Source: Candidatus Wallbacteria bacterium (lineage in GTDB: Bacteria > Muiribacteriota > UBA6191 > JACPRK01). Taken from it: 64,000 bases of DNA. The stretch's first letter is position 1, and every line of letters starts with the position of its first letter. Location of the stretch: the NCBI GenBank assembly GCA_016213845.1, contig JACQZN010000037.1, forward strand, positions 44,603 to 108,602, given 5' to 3'. Of the stretch, positions 34,006 to 42,644 are shown piece by piece. The notes under the pieces were generated by a model. That model searched no databases, was not told the origin of the DNA, and saw nothing but the letters and a program-made list of their open reading frames with translations. A program made the position numbers and the translations under genes.

Positions 34006-34710
34006 CTAGCTGTCGGCCTTCTCGAGGGCCGCGGCCTCCGGCATCGTTACCGCAGGCAGCGCGGCATCGCCGCCCGGCTTCACGGGCGTGGGCTGAAGGT
34101 ACTCCTTGGCGACGGCCCAGATGCCGGGCAGGATGGAAACGAAGATGACGCCGGCGACCACGTAGTGGATGTGGCTTCCGATGTTCGGGTCGAGCTTCCC
34201 GAGGAAGAACCCGCCGAGCGTCATCGAGGCGACCCAGGCGACCCCACCGACGATGTTGTAGGTGGCGAAGCGGGCGTACCCCATCGTGCCTACGCCGGCC
34301 ACCACGGGCGCGAAGGTGCGAATGATCGGAATGAAACGCGCCAGGATGATGGTCTTGCCGCCGTGACGCTCGTAGAACTCGTGGGTCTTGATCAGGTGCG
34401 AACGGCGGAAGAAGAGCGAGTCCTCCCGTGTGAAGATCTTGGGACCGGTCCGCAGGCCGATCTGGTAGCCGACCGCGTCACCGATGATGGCGGCCAGCAT
34501 CAGCGAGACGTTGAGGACCACGATGTCGAGATGGCCCGCGGCGGCCAGCACGCCGGCGACGACCAGCAGCGAATCCCCGGGCAGGAAGAAGCCGATCAGC
34601 AGCCCCGTCTCGGAGAAGACTATGGCGATCAGGACGGTCAGCCCGCCCCATTTGATGAGCTCTTCCAGGTTGTACAGGTTCTGGAAGAAGTTGTGGATCA
34701 GATCAATCAT
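34006..34710 (-). CDS. DedA family membrane protein
   Basis: 234 residues from ATG 34710. The typical opening 'LIHNFFQNLYNLEELIKWGG' is followed by 'FSETGLLIGFFLPGDSLLVVAG' and 'RFIPIIRTFAPVVAGVG'. Both are DedA/SNARE-associated motifs, the latter with the conserved Arg-x-x-x-x-x-Arg-x-Phe. Four to five membrane segments are visible. DedA proteins help keep membrane potential and recycle undecaprenyl phosphate. The C-terminal 35 residues are Pro/Ala-rich and cytosolic. It is divergent from the BolA gene. Confidence 0.88.
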   Translation of the reverse strand: MIDLIHNFFQNLYNLEELIKWGGLTVLIAIVFSETGLLIGFFLPGDSLLVVAGVLAAAGHLDIVVLNVSLMLAAIIGDAVGYQIGLRTGPKIFTREDSLFFRRSHLIKTHEFYERHGGKTIILARFIPIIRTFAPVVAGVGTMGYARFATYNIVGGVAWVASMTLGGFFLGKLDPNIGSHIHYVVAGVIFVSILPGIWAVAKEYLQPTPVKPGGDAALPAVTMPEAAALEKADS

Positions 34711-34880
34711 CGAGCGTTTCCCATCTCCGCGTGCGCGGCAGTCGAAGCCCGCAGGATACCAGCGAATGGCTCCAGTAGCAAGGTATTGGCCATGGGCGGG
34801 TCGCACCTTTGGCCTTGACTTGCGTACGCCGAGGGCGTAGGGTTCGGGCTCGCGGGGGCGTGTGACGGAGGTCACCAGAA

Positions 34881-35123
34881 ATGGAACCCGATGAGATCAA
34901 GAGCTTGCTCGAACAGGGGCTGGAAGGCGCGCGCGCCGAAGTATCGGACATGACGGGGGGCGGCGATCACTTCGAGGTGACGATCGTGGCGCCGGCCTTC
35001 GAGGGGCTGAGCCTCGTGGAGCGTCACCAGCTCGTCTACCGGCTGCTGAACGTCGGCGGAAGCGAGGCGATCCACGCCCTGTCGCTCAAGACCTACACGG
35101 CCGAGGAGTGGGCCCGCGTCTGA
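34881..35123 (+). CDS. BolA family protein
   Basis: 80 residues from ATG 34881 (GGAGGTC upstream). The BolA fold is evident: 'ARAEVSDMTGGGDHFEVTIVAPAFEGLSLVERHQLVYRLL' with the FEV strand and 'RHQLVY' helix, then 'IHALSLKTYTAEEW'. A His in 'GGDHFEV' and one in 'IHALSLK' are candidate ligands to a shared 2Fe-2S cluster. BolA proteins pair with CGFS glutaredoxins. The glutaredoxin gene begins 35 bp later on the same strand. Confidence 0.92.
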   Translation: MEPDEIKSLLEQGLEGARAEVSDMTGGGDHFEVTIVAPAFEGLSLVERHQLVYRLLNVGGSEAIHALSLKTYTAEEWARV

Positions 35124-35158
35124 GACCGGACGGCCGGGCCGAAGGAGAAGAAACCCCG

Positions 35159-35473
35159 ATGGATGCGAAGTTGAAAGAACGATTCGACACCGAGACCAAG
35201 GGCAACAAGGTCGTGGTCTACATGAAGGGCACGGCCATCGCGCCGATGTGCGGATTCAGCGCCGCCGTCGCGCAGATACTGCAGAGCCTGGGCGTGAAGT
35301 TCCACGACGTGAACGTGCTGGCCGACCCCGAGATCCGGGAGGGGATCAAGGAGTACACCAGCTGGCCGACGATCCCGCAGGTCTTCATCGACGGCAAGTT
35401 CGTCGGCGGCTGCGACATCCTGACCGAGCTCCACCAGAAGGGCGAGCTGGCCAAAATGCTCGGGCAGGGGTGA
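35159..35473 (+). CDS. grxD: Monothiol CGFS glutaredoxin (Grx4 family)
   Basis: 104 residues from ATG 35159 (GAAGGAG upstream). The active-site CGFS follows 'VVYMKGTAIAPM' near residues 31-34. The 'YTSWPTIPQVFIDGKFVGGCDI' stretch holds the glutathione-binding cis-Pro and GG. Such proteins hold a bridging 2Fe-2S cluster with glutathione and pass it to other proteins or sense iron with BolA. The adjacent BolA gene makes a functional pair very likely. Confidence 0.93.
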   Translation: MDAKLKERFDTETKGNKVVVYMKGTAIAPMCGFSAAVAQILQSLGVKFHDVNVLADPEIREGIKEYTSWPTIPQVFIDGKFVGGCDILTELHQKGELAKMLGQG

Positions 35474-35550
35474 GGCTCGAGGCCTGAGGCTCGAGGCTCG
35501 AGAAGTGAGGGGGAGAGACTTCGCTCGCTACTCGAGCCTCGAGCGTGCCC
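35474..35550. repeat. Degenerate GAGGCTCGAG repeat patch
   Basis: GAGGCTCGAGGCCTGAGGC-type units (35474-35505) are followed by a spacer and an opposite-facing CTCGAGCCTCGAGC arm (about 35532-35545). It lies between the convergent ends of grxD and trpS, where a bidirectional terminator would be expected. Same family as 23270 and 42516. Confidence 0.75.
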
Positions 35551-35551
35551 C

Positions 35552-36550
35552 TCACGCCAGGCCGCAGGCGTGGCGGGCGGCGTCGAGGGTTTTCCGGGCT
35601 TCGGCGCGGGCGCGGCGGGCGCCGTCGGCGAGCACGTCCTCGATCTCGTCGGGGTGAGCCAACAGCTGTGCGCGCTTCTCGCGGTAGGGGGCGAAGTAGG
35701 CGTCGACCTTGGCCAGCAGCTCCTTCTTGGCGCTGCCGTAACCGTAGCCGCCCTTGCGGTAGTTGGCGCCCATCGCCTCCATCTCCTCGGGGGCAGCGAA
35801 GAGCCCGTAGAGCGCGTACACCGTACACCTCGACGGGTCTTTTGGCTCCTCCAGCGGGGTCGAGTCGGTGACGATCCCCATCACGGACTTCTTGAGCTCC
35901 GAGCCCGCGGAGAAGATGCCGATCGTGTTGCCATAGGACTTGCTCATCTTCTGGCCGTCCGTACCGGGCACCTTGGCCGTCTTGTTGAGGCGGAACTCCG
36001 GCCGGCGGAAGACCTGGCAGGAGAAGGTGTTGTTGAAGTACTCGGCCATGTCCTGCGTCATCTCGACGTGCTGCACCTGGTCCTGCCCCACGGGGACGAC
36101 GTCGCTCGAGTAGGCGAGGATGTCGGCGGCCATCAGCACCGGGTAGGTGAAGAGACCCACGGAGGCCTGCAGGCCGCGCGCGATCTTGTCCTTGTAGGAG
36201 ACCGCGCGCTCCAGCAGGCCCATCCCCGTGACGGTCGAGAGGAGCCAGGCCAGCTCGGTCACCTCCGGCACGTCGGATTGCCTGAAGAAGGTGGCCTTTT
36301 TCGGGTCGAGGCCCAGCGCCAGGTACGTGGCCGCCACGTCGCGCGTGTTCTGGAGCAAGAGCGCGGCGTCGTGGATGGTGGTGAGGGCGTGGTAGTTGGC
36401 TATGAAGTAGTAGGACTCGCCCTCGTCCTGCAGCTCGACGTGCTGGCGGATGGCCCCGAAGTAGTTTCCGAGGTGCAGCTTGCCGGAGGGCTGCACCCCG
36501 GAAAGGAACCGCTTGGGCCTCGCCGTCGGGGCCTCGGCGGAAACGCTCAC
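35552..36550 (-). CDS. trpS: Tryptophanyl-tRNA synthetase
   Basis: 332 residues from GTG 36550, matching the family's usual length of ~330. The HIGH-type motif is 'GKLHLGNYFG' near 23-32, and KMSKS is exact at 201-205. 'GLFTYPVLMAADILAYSSDVVPVGQDQVQHVEMTQDMAEYFN' is diagnostic for TrpRS. It charges tRNA-Trp in the cytoplasm. The GTG start overlaps the stop of the upstream cytochrome peroxidase gene by 4 bp, which suggests joint transcription. Confidence 0.95.
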   Translation of the reverse strand: MSVSAEAPTARPKRFLSGVQPSGKLHLGNYFGAIRQHVELQDEGESYYFIANYHALTTIHDAALLLQNTRDVAATYLALGLDPKKATFFRQSDVPEVTELAWLLSTVTGMGLLERAVSYKDKIARGLQASVGLFTYPVLMAADILAYSSDVVPVGQDQVQHVEMTQDMAEYFNNTFSCQVFRRPEFRLNKTAKVPGTDGQKMSKSYGNTIGIFSAGSELKKSVMGIVTDSTPLEEPKDPSRCTVYALYGLFAAPEEMEAMGANYRKGGYGYGSAKKELLAKVDAYFAPYREKRAQLLAHPDEIEDVLADGARRARAEARKTLDAARHACGLA

Positions 36551-37635
36551 GGGAGCTCCGGCTTCGAAGTGGTCTCCGGATCGTCGGCGCTGTCGAGCGA
36601 GAAGAGGAACTGCTGCAGGTCGGCCTTCTCGGCGTCGGTGAGCTTGACGCCGCCCTTGGCGATCGGGTCCAGATTCGGGCTGTCGAAGGGCGACTCGAAG
36701 TACTTCAAGAATTCCAGCACGCTGCGGAACTGGCCCGTGTGACCGAAGGGGGGGTGCGACATCACGTTGCGGAGAGTCGGAGTCTTGAAGGCGCCGTTGT
36801 AGCTGGGGTGGTTGGCGACTTTCCCGTAGCCGGGGTCGTCCTTGGGAGTGCCGCCGCCGACGCCGATGTTGTGGAAGCCCTGGTCGGTGAAGAGGCCGGG
36901 CGGGTGGCAAACCGCGCAGCGGCCCTTGGTGCGAAAGACGGCGAAGCCGCGCTTGGCTGCCTCGCTGATGGCGTCGGCCTTACCTGCAGCGTAGGCGTCA
37001 TAGGGCGAGTTGCCGGACAGGATGGTCCGTGTGAAGCTGGCCAGCGCCTTCACGATCCGGTCGGGCGTGGCGTCACCCTGGAACGCCTCCCCGAAGAGCT
37101 TCTTGTAGCCGGCGATGTCGTCGATCTTCTTGGCCAGCTCGTTGACCTTGTCCTTCGCGCCCATCTGGGCCTCCCAGGCTGCCAGGATCTGCTTCTCGAG
37201 CGTCTCGGCGCGGCCGTCCCAGTAGAAGGCCTTGTTGTAGGCCACGTTATAGAGCGTGGGCGTATGGCGGGTGTTGATCGAACCATCGGCCTTCACCGAG
37301 AACTGCGTGCCGTCGGTCCAGCCCTTGTCGGGAAGATGGCAGGTGACGCAGGCGTGGGTGCCCTGCGGCGAGAGCCGCTTGTCCCAGAAGAGCTTCTTGC
37401 CGAGCACGACCTTCGGCTTGGTTATCTGATTATCGTCCGGAGCGGTGAGCCCGACATCCTCCAGCCCCAGCGGCGTCTTGGCGCTCCAGAGCTCCCGGTT
37501 GACGGGCGACGGCGCGGAGGCCGCGGGCGTGGCGGGCTGACCCGCCGGCGGCGCGGCCGCGTCCTGGGCCGAGGCCATGCCGGCCAGGAAGATCGTCAGC
37601 AGCGAAGCGGTCCTGAGTTCTCGGATTCTCGACAT
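36547..37635 (-). CDS. Periplasmic di-heme cytochrome c peroxidase (MauG/CcpA-like)
   Basis: 362 residues from ATG 37635. The signal peptide covers about 1-23. Heme sites are CVTCH at 96-100 and CAVCH at 240-244, the spacing of CcpA/MauG. 'DKRLSPQGTHACVTCH' and 'TPTLRNV..HPPFGHTGQFRS' are family patterns. These enzymes reduce H2O2 with electrons from small cytochromes, or oxidise other proteins (MauG type). It is upstream of trpS with a 4-bp overlap and downstream of another di-heme gene. Confidence 0.9.
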   Translation of the reverse strand: MSRIRELRTASLLTIFLAGMASAQDAAAPPAGQPATPAASAPSPVNRELWSAKTPLGLEDVGLTAPDDNQITKPKVVLGKKLFWDKRLSPQGTHACVTCHLPDKGWTDGTQFSVKADGSINTRHTPTLYNVAYNKAFYWDGRAETLEKQILAAWEAQMGAKDKVNELAKKIDDIAGYKKLFGEAFQGDATPDRIVKALASFTRTILSGNSPYDAYAAGKADAISEAAKRGFAVFRTKGRCAVCHPPGLFTDQGFHNIGVGGGTPKDDPGYGKVANHPSYNGAFKTPTLRNVMSHPPFGHTGQFRSVLEFLKYFESPFDSPNLDPIAKGGVKLTDAEKADLQQFLFSLDSADDPETTSKPELP

Positions 37636-37719
37636 GATCGGGGGCCTCCTGGAGATTCCCGTCCACCGGTCGTTGGCTTGCCGGAACCATCTTATCAAAA
37701 CCGGAGGGCAGCGACACGA

Positions 37720-39903
37720 TCACTGCGCAACTTCCGGAACCGTGGCGTCGTCGACGGACATGAGGAAGAGCACGAGCGAGGCGCGAGCCGCAGGGTCTTC
37801 GAGACGACCTGCGATTCCGGCGTCCTTGTGGGCTTTCGAGTTGAGCACACGGGTGAGGATCTCGTCGACGGTAGCAGCCTGGCCGTTGTGCAGATACGGC
37901 GGAAACGCCCAGAAGCCGAGCAGCGACGGCGGATTGAAGCCGGCCGCGCCTCGGGCGGCCGTGTTGCGATCGGTGACCTCGCCCGAGACGAAGCTGTCGA
38001 CCTGCCGCAACGCCGACGTGAGCTGGCCGTCGACGATCGTCACGGGCGGGGTTGTCGGCGGCGGCGTGTAAGTGCGAGCACTGGAAGTCCACCTGGGTCC
38101 GGCGTGGCAGCTGCTGCAGCCCGCCTGGGCGAAGGGGGCGCGGCCGGCCGAGACGTTCACGCCCCGGAACGGGGAGATTGGCGAGCGCACGCCGTGGCGG
38201 ATGTAGTTGACGACGTCGTCCCAGTCGGGGCTGCGTCCAGAGTTGGCGCGCGGCACGAGGTTCGGAATGTCGGCGATGGGGCTGTCGATGATGAGGCCCG
38301 TCCGCCCGTCCTGCGCCGTGCTGCTGGAGACCCGGCGAATGTTCAGCTCGAAGTCCTCGACCTCGTCTCGGGTGGCCGAGTAGTTGAGGATGCGGTGGGC
38401 AGCCGGGTCGTTCCTGGCGAAGATCCCGTTCAACGGGATCGTCTTCCTCGGGCCGTCGGCGAAGTTCCAGACGATCGAATCGGTCCAGCCGAACGGGTGG
38501 CAGGAGAAGCAGCTGCCCCAGCCGTTGGTCGACATCCGCCCTGCCGGCGCGGTGGCGACGGAGCTCGAGCCTCGGCTGGTGTTGAAGAGCTCCTCGCCCC
38601 GAAGGATCGAGGCAGCCAGAGTTCCGGCCGCGGGGAGGTCGGAGACGCCGAAGGTGCCGACGACCGTGTCGTCGGAGAGGTTGATCACGGTCACGTCGCG
38701 GCTGACGTGGTTGTGGACATAGGCGCGTGTGCCGGTCTTGTTGATGACGGCGGAGCGCGGGTTCTTGCCGGTGTCGATCCGCTTCACGCCGCCGCCGGGT
38801 TGCGTGGCGGAGGGCGAACCGTCTGCCGAGAGCGTGAGCACCACGGCGACGTCGCTGGCGGCCGAGAGGACGATGCCCTTGGGTTCCCGCGGCGAGAGCG
38901 CCATCCCCCAGGGAGTGTTGAAGAAGAGCCCGGGTTCCGATTCGGACTTGACCGCTGCGTTGAGGTTGATGGTCGCGGCCGGCAGCTCTCGACCCGAGAC
39001 GCGATCGAAGACGCTCACGAATGCCTGCGTGTTGGTGGTGAAGCTCACGGGGCCGTCCGGGGAACAGGCCACGTTCACGACATAGCCTCGCTTGCCTCGG
39101 AGCACGACGGTGTTGAGCAGGTTCGGAAAGGCAAAGGTTTGCTCCGTCGACGAGCCGCCGAACGCCGTTCGATCGGAGGCGAAGCCGGTCGGGCGCGGCC
39201 CGAGCTCGATGGTGCCCACGATCGAGTCGGTCGCCGTCCCGATGACGGTGACCTTGCCGACGCGGCCGCGATCGGTGTCGCCCGACACGGAGGGCCGCTG
39301 CCCCGGGCCGAGCTGGCCGAAGAACTGGGTGACGTAGACCTTCTCGTCGGCGTGCGCAGGATCGTCATTCGTGACCGCGACGGCGAACGGAAAGGTACCG
39401 TCCGTGAGGGCGATGGTCTTGGCCACCGATAGCGAGGCGGTGTCGATGACTGCGACCGTGCCCGCCAGCGAGCTGGCGACGTAGAGCTTGTCACCCAGCG
39501 GCGTCAAGGCGCAGCCGATCGGCTCTGCGCCGACGGGGATGTTGGCCCGCACGTTGAGCGCCAGCGCATCGACGACGCTGACCGTGCCCGAGCCTCGGTT
39601 CGTCACATAGAGCGTGCGGTTGTCGGGGGAGAGCGCAATGGAGGTCGGCTCGGCGCCCACCTGTACGACCGGCCCGCGCACGAATCGGTCGAGCACCACG
39701 CTCACCAGAGTGACCGTGCCGGCGTCCTCCGAGGCGACCCAGACGTTTTCGCTGTTCGAGTCGAGCGCGAGCGAGGCCGAGTAGCTCGGCCCCGCCAGCA
39801 CCGCCGGCGGCGGAACCGGCGGATCGGGCTTCACCCGGTCGTGACGGCTGCCGCACCCCCCGCACGCGAGCGCGAGCGCCACCATCCCAACCCAAAAGCG
39901 CAT
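37720..39903 (-). CDS. Lipoprotein with beta-propeller repeats and two c-type hemes
   Basis: 727 residues from ATG 39903 (an ATG at 39915 is also possible). An N-terminal signal has a lipobox ending Ala-Cys-Gly-Gly-Cys. Residues about 40-420 form YVTN-type beta-propeller blades such as 'PDNRTLYVTNRGSGTVSVVDALALN' and 'GDKLYVASSLAGTVAVIDTAS'. The C-terminal half holds CFSCH (near 466) and CSSCH (near 597), as in MauG-like di-heme peroxidases. Propeller-diheme fusions are known in lignin/copper and methylamine metabolism. It likely works outside the inner membrane as an electron-transfer enzyme. It is next to the di-heme peroxidase gene and a sugar dehydrogenase gene. Confidence 0.78.
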   Translation of the reverse strand: MRFWVGMVALALACGGCGSRHDRVKPDPPVPPPAVLAGPSYSASLALDSNSENVWVASEDAGTVTLVSVVLDRFVRGPVVQVGAEPTSIALSPDNRTLYVTNRGSGTVSVVDALALNVRANIPVGAEPIGCALTPLGDKLYVASSLAGTVAVIDTASLSVAKTIALTDGTFPFAVAVTNDDPAHADEKVYVTQFFGQLGPGQRPSVSGDTDRGRVGKVTVIGTATDSIVGTIELGPRPTGFASDRTAFGGSSTEQTFAFPNLLNTVVLRGKRGYVVNVACSPDGPVSFTTNTQAFVSVFDRVSGRELPAATINLNAAVKSESEPGLFFNTPWGMALSPREPKGIVLSAASDVAVVLTLSADGSPSATQPGGGVKRIDTGKNPRSAVINKTGTRAYVHNHVSRDVTVINLSDDTVVGTFGVSDLPAAGTLAASILRGEELFNTSRGSSSVATAPAGRMSTNGWGSCFSCHPFGWTDSIVWNFADGPRKTIPLNGIFARNDPAAHRILNYSATRDEVEDFELNIRRVSSSTAQDGRTGLIIDSPIADIPNLVPRANSGRSPDWDDVVNYIRHGVRSPISPFRGVNVSAGRAPFAQAGCSSCHAGPRWTSSARTYTPPPTTPPVTIVDGQLTSALRQVDSFVSGEVTDRNTAARGAAGFNPPSLLGFWAFPPYLHNGQAATVDEILTRVLNSKAHKDAGIAGRLEDPAARASLVLFLMSVDDATVPEVAQ

Positions 39904-39904
39904 C

Positions 39905-39958
39905 CCAGTCCTCATCCCCTACTCACTACTCGCTACTCACTACTCGCTACTTTTCTTT
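39905..39958. repeat. TACTCACTACTCGC repeat patch
   Basis: CTACTCACTACTCGCTACTCACTACTCGCTAC lies in the gap between the PQQ-type dehydrogenase stop and the propeller-diheme start. The 9-bp unit is the complement of the TAGTGAGTAtCGAGTAG stretch at 10405. It is a second flavour of the dispersed short repeat. Confidence 0.6.
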
Positions 39959-41127
39959 AGCTGCCAGACTCGCCCCTCGTACGTGACCACGTAGAGCTCG
40001 CCGGCCTCGTCGGTGCCGAAGGAGGAGATCGGCTTCTTCGAGTGCATCAGCTCCCGGTCCTCCTTCACCCAGCCCCCGGAGAGCCTGAGCGACCAGATCC
40101 GTCCGCTGCCGAAGTCTCCATAGATGTAGGCGCCCGCGAGGTCGGGGACAGCCTTGCCCCGGTAGACGTGGCCGCCTGTCACGCAGACGCCCTTCTTGCG
40201 GCCGTACTCCTTGGCGGGCAGGGTGAGGCCCTGGGTGTTGCAGCCGCTCTCGGGCTTGAAGCAGTGCGCGCCTTCCATCACGTTCCAGCCATAGTTCTTG
40301 CCCCTCTCGATCACGTCGATCTCCTCGAAGCGGTTCTGGCCGACGTCGGCGCACCAGAGCGTCCCGGTTGCCGGGTCGAAGCTGAACCGCCACGGGTTGC
40401 GCAGCCCGTACGCCCAGATCTCCGGCCGCGCCCCGGGCGTCCCGACGAAGGGGTTGTCCGCCGGGATGCCATAGGCCAGGCCTGGCGCCCGCGTGTCGAC
40501 GTCGATGCGGAGCATCTTGCCCAGGAGCGAGCCCAGGTTCTGGCCATGGCCGTGCGGGTCGCCGCCGGCGCCGCCGTCTCCGAAGCCGATGTAGAGGAAG
40601 CCGTCGGGGCCGAAGAGCTGCATGCCGCCGTTGTGGTTGGGATAGGGCTGCGCAAGCCGCAGAATCTCCCGCTCCGAGGCCGGCTCGGCCTTTTGACCGC
40701 CCTTCGGCACGGTGAGCTCGCTCACGATGGAGTCGAGCCCGCGCTCCGCAGACGTGTAGTTGACGAAGCAACGGCCGTTCTCGCGGAACTTCGGATGGAA
40801 GGCTATCGAGAGCAGCCCGCACTCGCCGCCGTGGTAGACCTTGGATCGAAGGTCGAGGAAGGTCTCCGCCGGGCGGCCGTCCCGCATGACCAGAACACGG
40901 CCCTCCTGCTCGACGACGAACGTGCGCCCGGACCCGTCGCCAGCGTGCGTGAGCTGGACCGGATGCTTGAAACCGTCGCCGGCGGCCACGAGCTCATAGG
41001 GGTCGGCGCCAAGCGCGCCCGGGCGCGAAAGCAACGCGATCGCCGCCAGCAGCGCCACCCAGGCGCCCAGCGCCGCCGGCCTGGGCTGGCGAACCGGCGG
41101 CCTCGATTCGCTCTCGTCCGTCGTCAT
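39940..41127 (-). CDS. PQQ-type sugar dehydrogenase (soluble glucose dehydrogenase family)
   Basis: 395 residues from ATG 41127. A signal anchor is visible at about 20-38. The family pattern is plain: 'GLLSIAFHPKFRENGRCFVNYTS', 'YPNHNGGMQLFGPDGFLYIGFGDGG', 'YGIPADNPFVG', 'IWAYGLRNPWRFSFDPATGTLWCADVGQNRFEEID' and 'YGWNVMEG'. Enzymes of this six-bladed propeller family oxidise aldose sugars with PQQ in the periplasm; others (hedgehog-interacting type) have unknown substrates. The cluster with two cytochrome-type genes suggests the electrons go to the respiratory chain. A PQQ synthesis gene is not in the window. Confidence 0.85.
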   Translation of the reverse strand: MTTDESESRPPVRQPRPAALGAWVALLAAIALLSRPGALGADPYELVAAGDGFKHPVQLTHAGDGSGRTFVVEQEGRVLVMRDGRPAETFLDLRSKVYHGGECGLLSIAFHPKFRENGRCFVNYTSAERGLDSIVSELTVPKGGQKAEPASEREILRLAQPYPNHNGGMQLFGPDGFLYIGFGDGGAGGDPHGHGQNLGSLLGKMLRIDVDTRAPGLAYGIPADNPFVGTPGARPEIWAYGLRNPWRFSFDPATGTLWCADVGQNRFEEIDVIERGKNYGWNVMEGAHCFKPESGCNTQGLTLPAKEYGRKKGVCVTGGHVYRGKAVPDLAGAYIYGDFGSGRIWSLRLSGGWVKEDRELMHSKKPISSFGTDEAGELYVVTYEGRVWQLKKSSE

Positions 41128-41192
41128 CGCGCGGATGGTACACCGTCCCTGCGCGGCGCGACACCCCGGACGCGCGCTCCGGCCGTCGTACA

Positions 41193-42548
41193 ATGGCCGC
41201 TCTCGTTTCGAAAAAGTCGATGAAGCCCTCCCGAACGAAACTGCTGCTCTTGCTGCTGCCCGCGCTGCTGGCGCCGGCCGCGCTGGCCTCGGGCGTCGAG
41301 CACGCGGACCCGGTGGCGCAGCTGGCGCTGGCGCTGGCGCTGATTCTCCTGACCGCGAAGCTCGGGGGCGATCTCGCGACCCGCGCGGGCCAGCCGGCAG
41401 TTCTGGGGGAACTGGTCGCAGGCGTGCTCCTGGGAAACGCTTCGCTGGCCGGGGTGACCGTTTTCGAGTTTCTGAAGACCGATCCGACGGTCGACATGCT
41501 GGCCCGAGTGGGAGTGCTGCTGCTGCTCTTCGAGGTCGGACTGGAATCGACCGTCGGCCAGATGATGCAGGTGGGGCTCTCGTCCTTCGTCGTGGCCTGC
41601 CTGGGGGTGGTGGCGCCGTTCGCCCTGGGCTGGGGCCTGGGTTACGTGCTCCTTCCCACCCATTCCGCCTATGTTCACGCCTTCCTCGGCGCAACCCTGA
41701 CGGCGACCAGCGTCGGCATCACGGCGCGCGTGCTGAAGGACCTGGGCAAGTCGACGACGGCCGAGGCACGCATCATTCTGGGAGCTGCGGTGATCGACGA
41801 CGTTCTGGGGCTGGTCATCCTGGCCGTGGTCAGCGGCACGATCCAGGCCGCCGCGAGCGGGTCGGCGATGTCGCTCGGCGAGGTCGGCTGGATCGTGGCA
41901 AAGGCGACGACGTTCCTGGTCGGGGCGCTCGTCGTGGGGCTGAAGCTCTCACCCAGGCTCTTCGGCATCGCTTCGCGGCTCCAGGGACAGGGCGTGCTCC
42001 TGGCGACGGGCCTCTCTGTCTGCTTCCTGCTCTCGTGGCTCTCCAGCCAGATCGGCCTTGCGCCGATCGTCGGCGCCTTCGCGGCGGGCCTGGTGCTCGA
42101 GAGCGTGCACTACCGGGACTTCACGGACCGAGGCGAGCACGAGCTCGAGGAGCTGATCCACCCGATCGCCTCCTTCCTTGTCCCCGTCTTCTTCGTGCTG
42201 ATGGGGATGCACACCGACCTGGCGGCCTTCGGCCAGCCGGGCGTGCTGGGGCTGGCGACGGCGCTCATCGTGGCCGCGGTCATCGGCAAGCAAGCCTGTG
42301 CTCTGGGTGTGTTGACGCCCGGGGTCGACCGGCTGACGGTGGGTCTGGGGATGATTCCGCGCGGCGAGGTCGGGCTCATCTTCGCCAACATCGGGCTGTC
42401 GCTCCGGATCGGCGGCGAGCGGATCGTGGACACCGCGACCTTCAGCGCCATCGTGGTGATGGTGATCGTGACGACGCTCGTGACGCCTCCCGCGCTGAAG
42501 TGGAGTTTGACGAGAGCGGAGAATCGAGAATCGAGAATCGAGAATTGA
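41193..42548 (+). CDS. Cation:proton antiporter, CPA2/KefB-like
   Basis: 451 residues with about 12 membrane segments. The 'LGELVAGVLLGNASL', 'LLLFEVGLEST', 'GATLTATSVGITARVL', 'GAAVIDDVLGLVIL' (with the Asp-Asp pair) and 'GMIPRGEVGLIFANIGL' motifs mark CPA2 Na+(K+)/H+ antiporters. It lacks any TrkA-N domain, so it is a plain antiporter. The last ten residues come from the AGAATCGAGAATCGAG repeat beyond the natural end, which supplies the stop codon. An N-terminal ~35-residue signal-like stretch precedes the first helix. Confidence 0.88.
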   Translation: MAALVSKKSMKPSRTKLLLLLLPALLAPAALASGVEHADPVAQLALALALILLTAKLGGDLATRAGQPAVLGELVAGVLLGNASLAGVTVFEFLKTDPTVDMLARVGVLLLLFEVGLESTVGQMMQVGLSSFVVACLGVVAPFALGWGLGYVLLPTHSAYVHAFLGATLTATSVGITARVLKDLGKSTTAEARIILGAAVIDDVLGLVILAVVSGTIQAAASGSAMSLGEVGWIVAKATTFLVGALVVGLKLSPRLFGIASRLQGQGVLLATGLSVCFLLSWLSSQIGLAPIVGAFAAGLVLESVHYRDFTDRGEHELEELIHPIASFLVPVFFVLMGMHTDLAAFGQPGVLGLATALIVAAVIGKQACALGVLTPGVDRLTVGLGMIPRGEVGLIFANIGLSLRIGGERIVDTATFSAIVVMVIVTTLVTPPALKWSLTRAENRESRIEN

Positions 42549-42612
42549 GAATCGAGAATCGAGCCTCAATCCTCAAGCCTCGAGCCTCACCCCTCAAGCC
42601 TCAAGCCTCATG
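42516..42612. repeat. Degenerate repeat patch, GAGAATC and CCTCAAGCC types
   Basis: Six or more GAGAATC units (about 42519-42562) lead into CCTCAATCCTCAAGCCTCGAGCCTCACCCCTCAAGCC. The first part overlaps the end of the antiporter gene, and argH begins 32 bp after the end of the patch. It contains both repeat flavours in one place. Confidence 0.75.
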
Positions 42613-42644
42613 CTAATCTGGCGGCCGTCGGAAGCAGCGGCCAT

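Noticed and set aside
36739..39432. An 897-codon open frame on the plus strand opposite the two cytochrome genes
   Set aside because: The minus strand encodes clear CxxCH and propeller motifs. The plus-strand frame is an antisense effect of high GC and has no recognisable sequence or start context.
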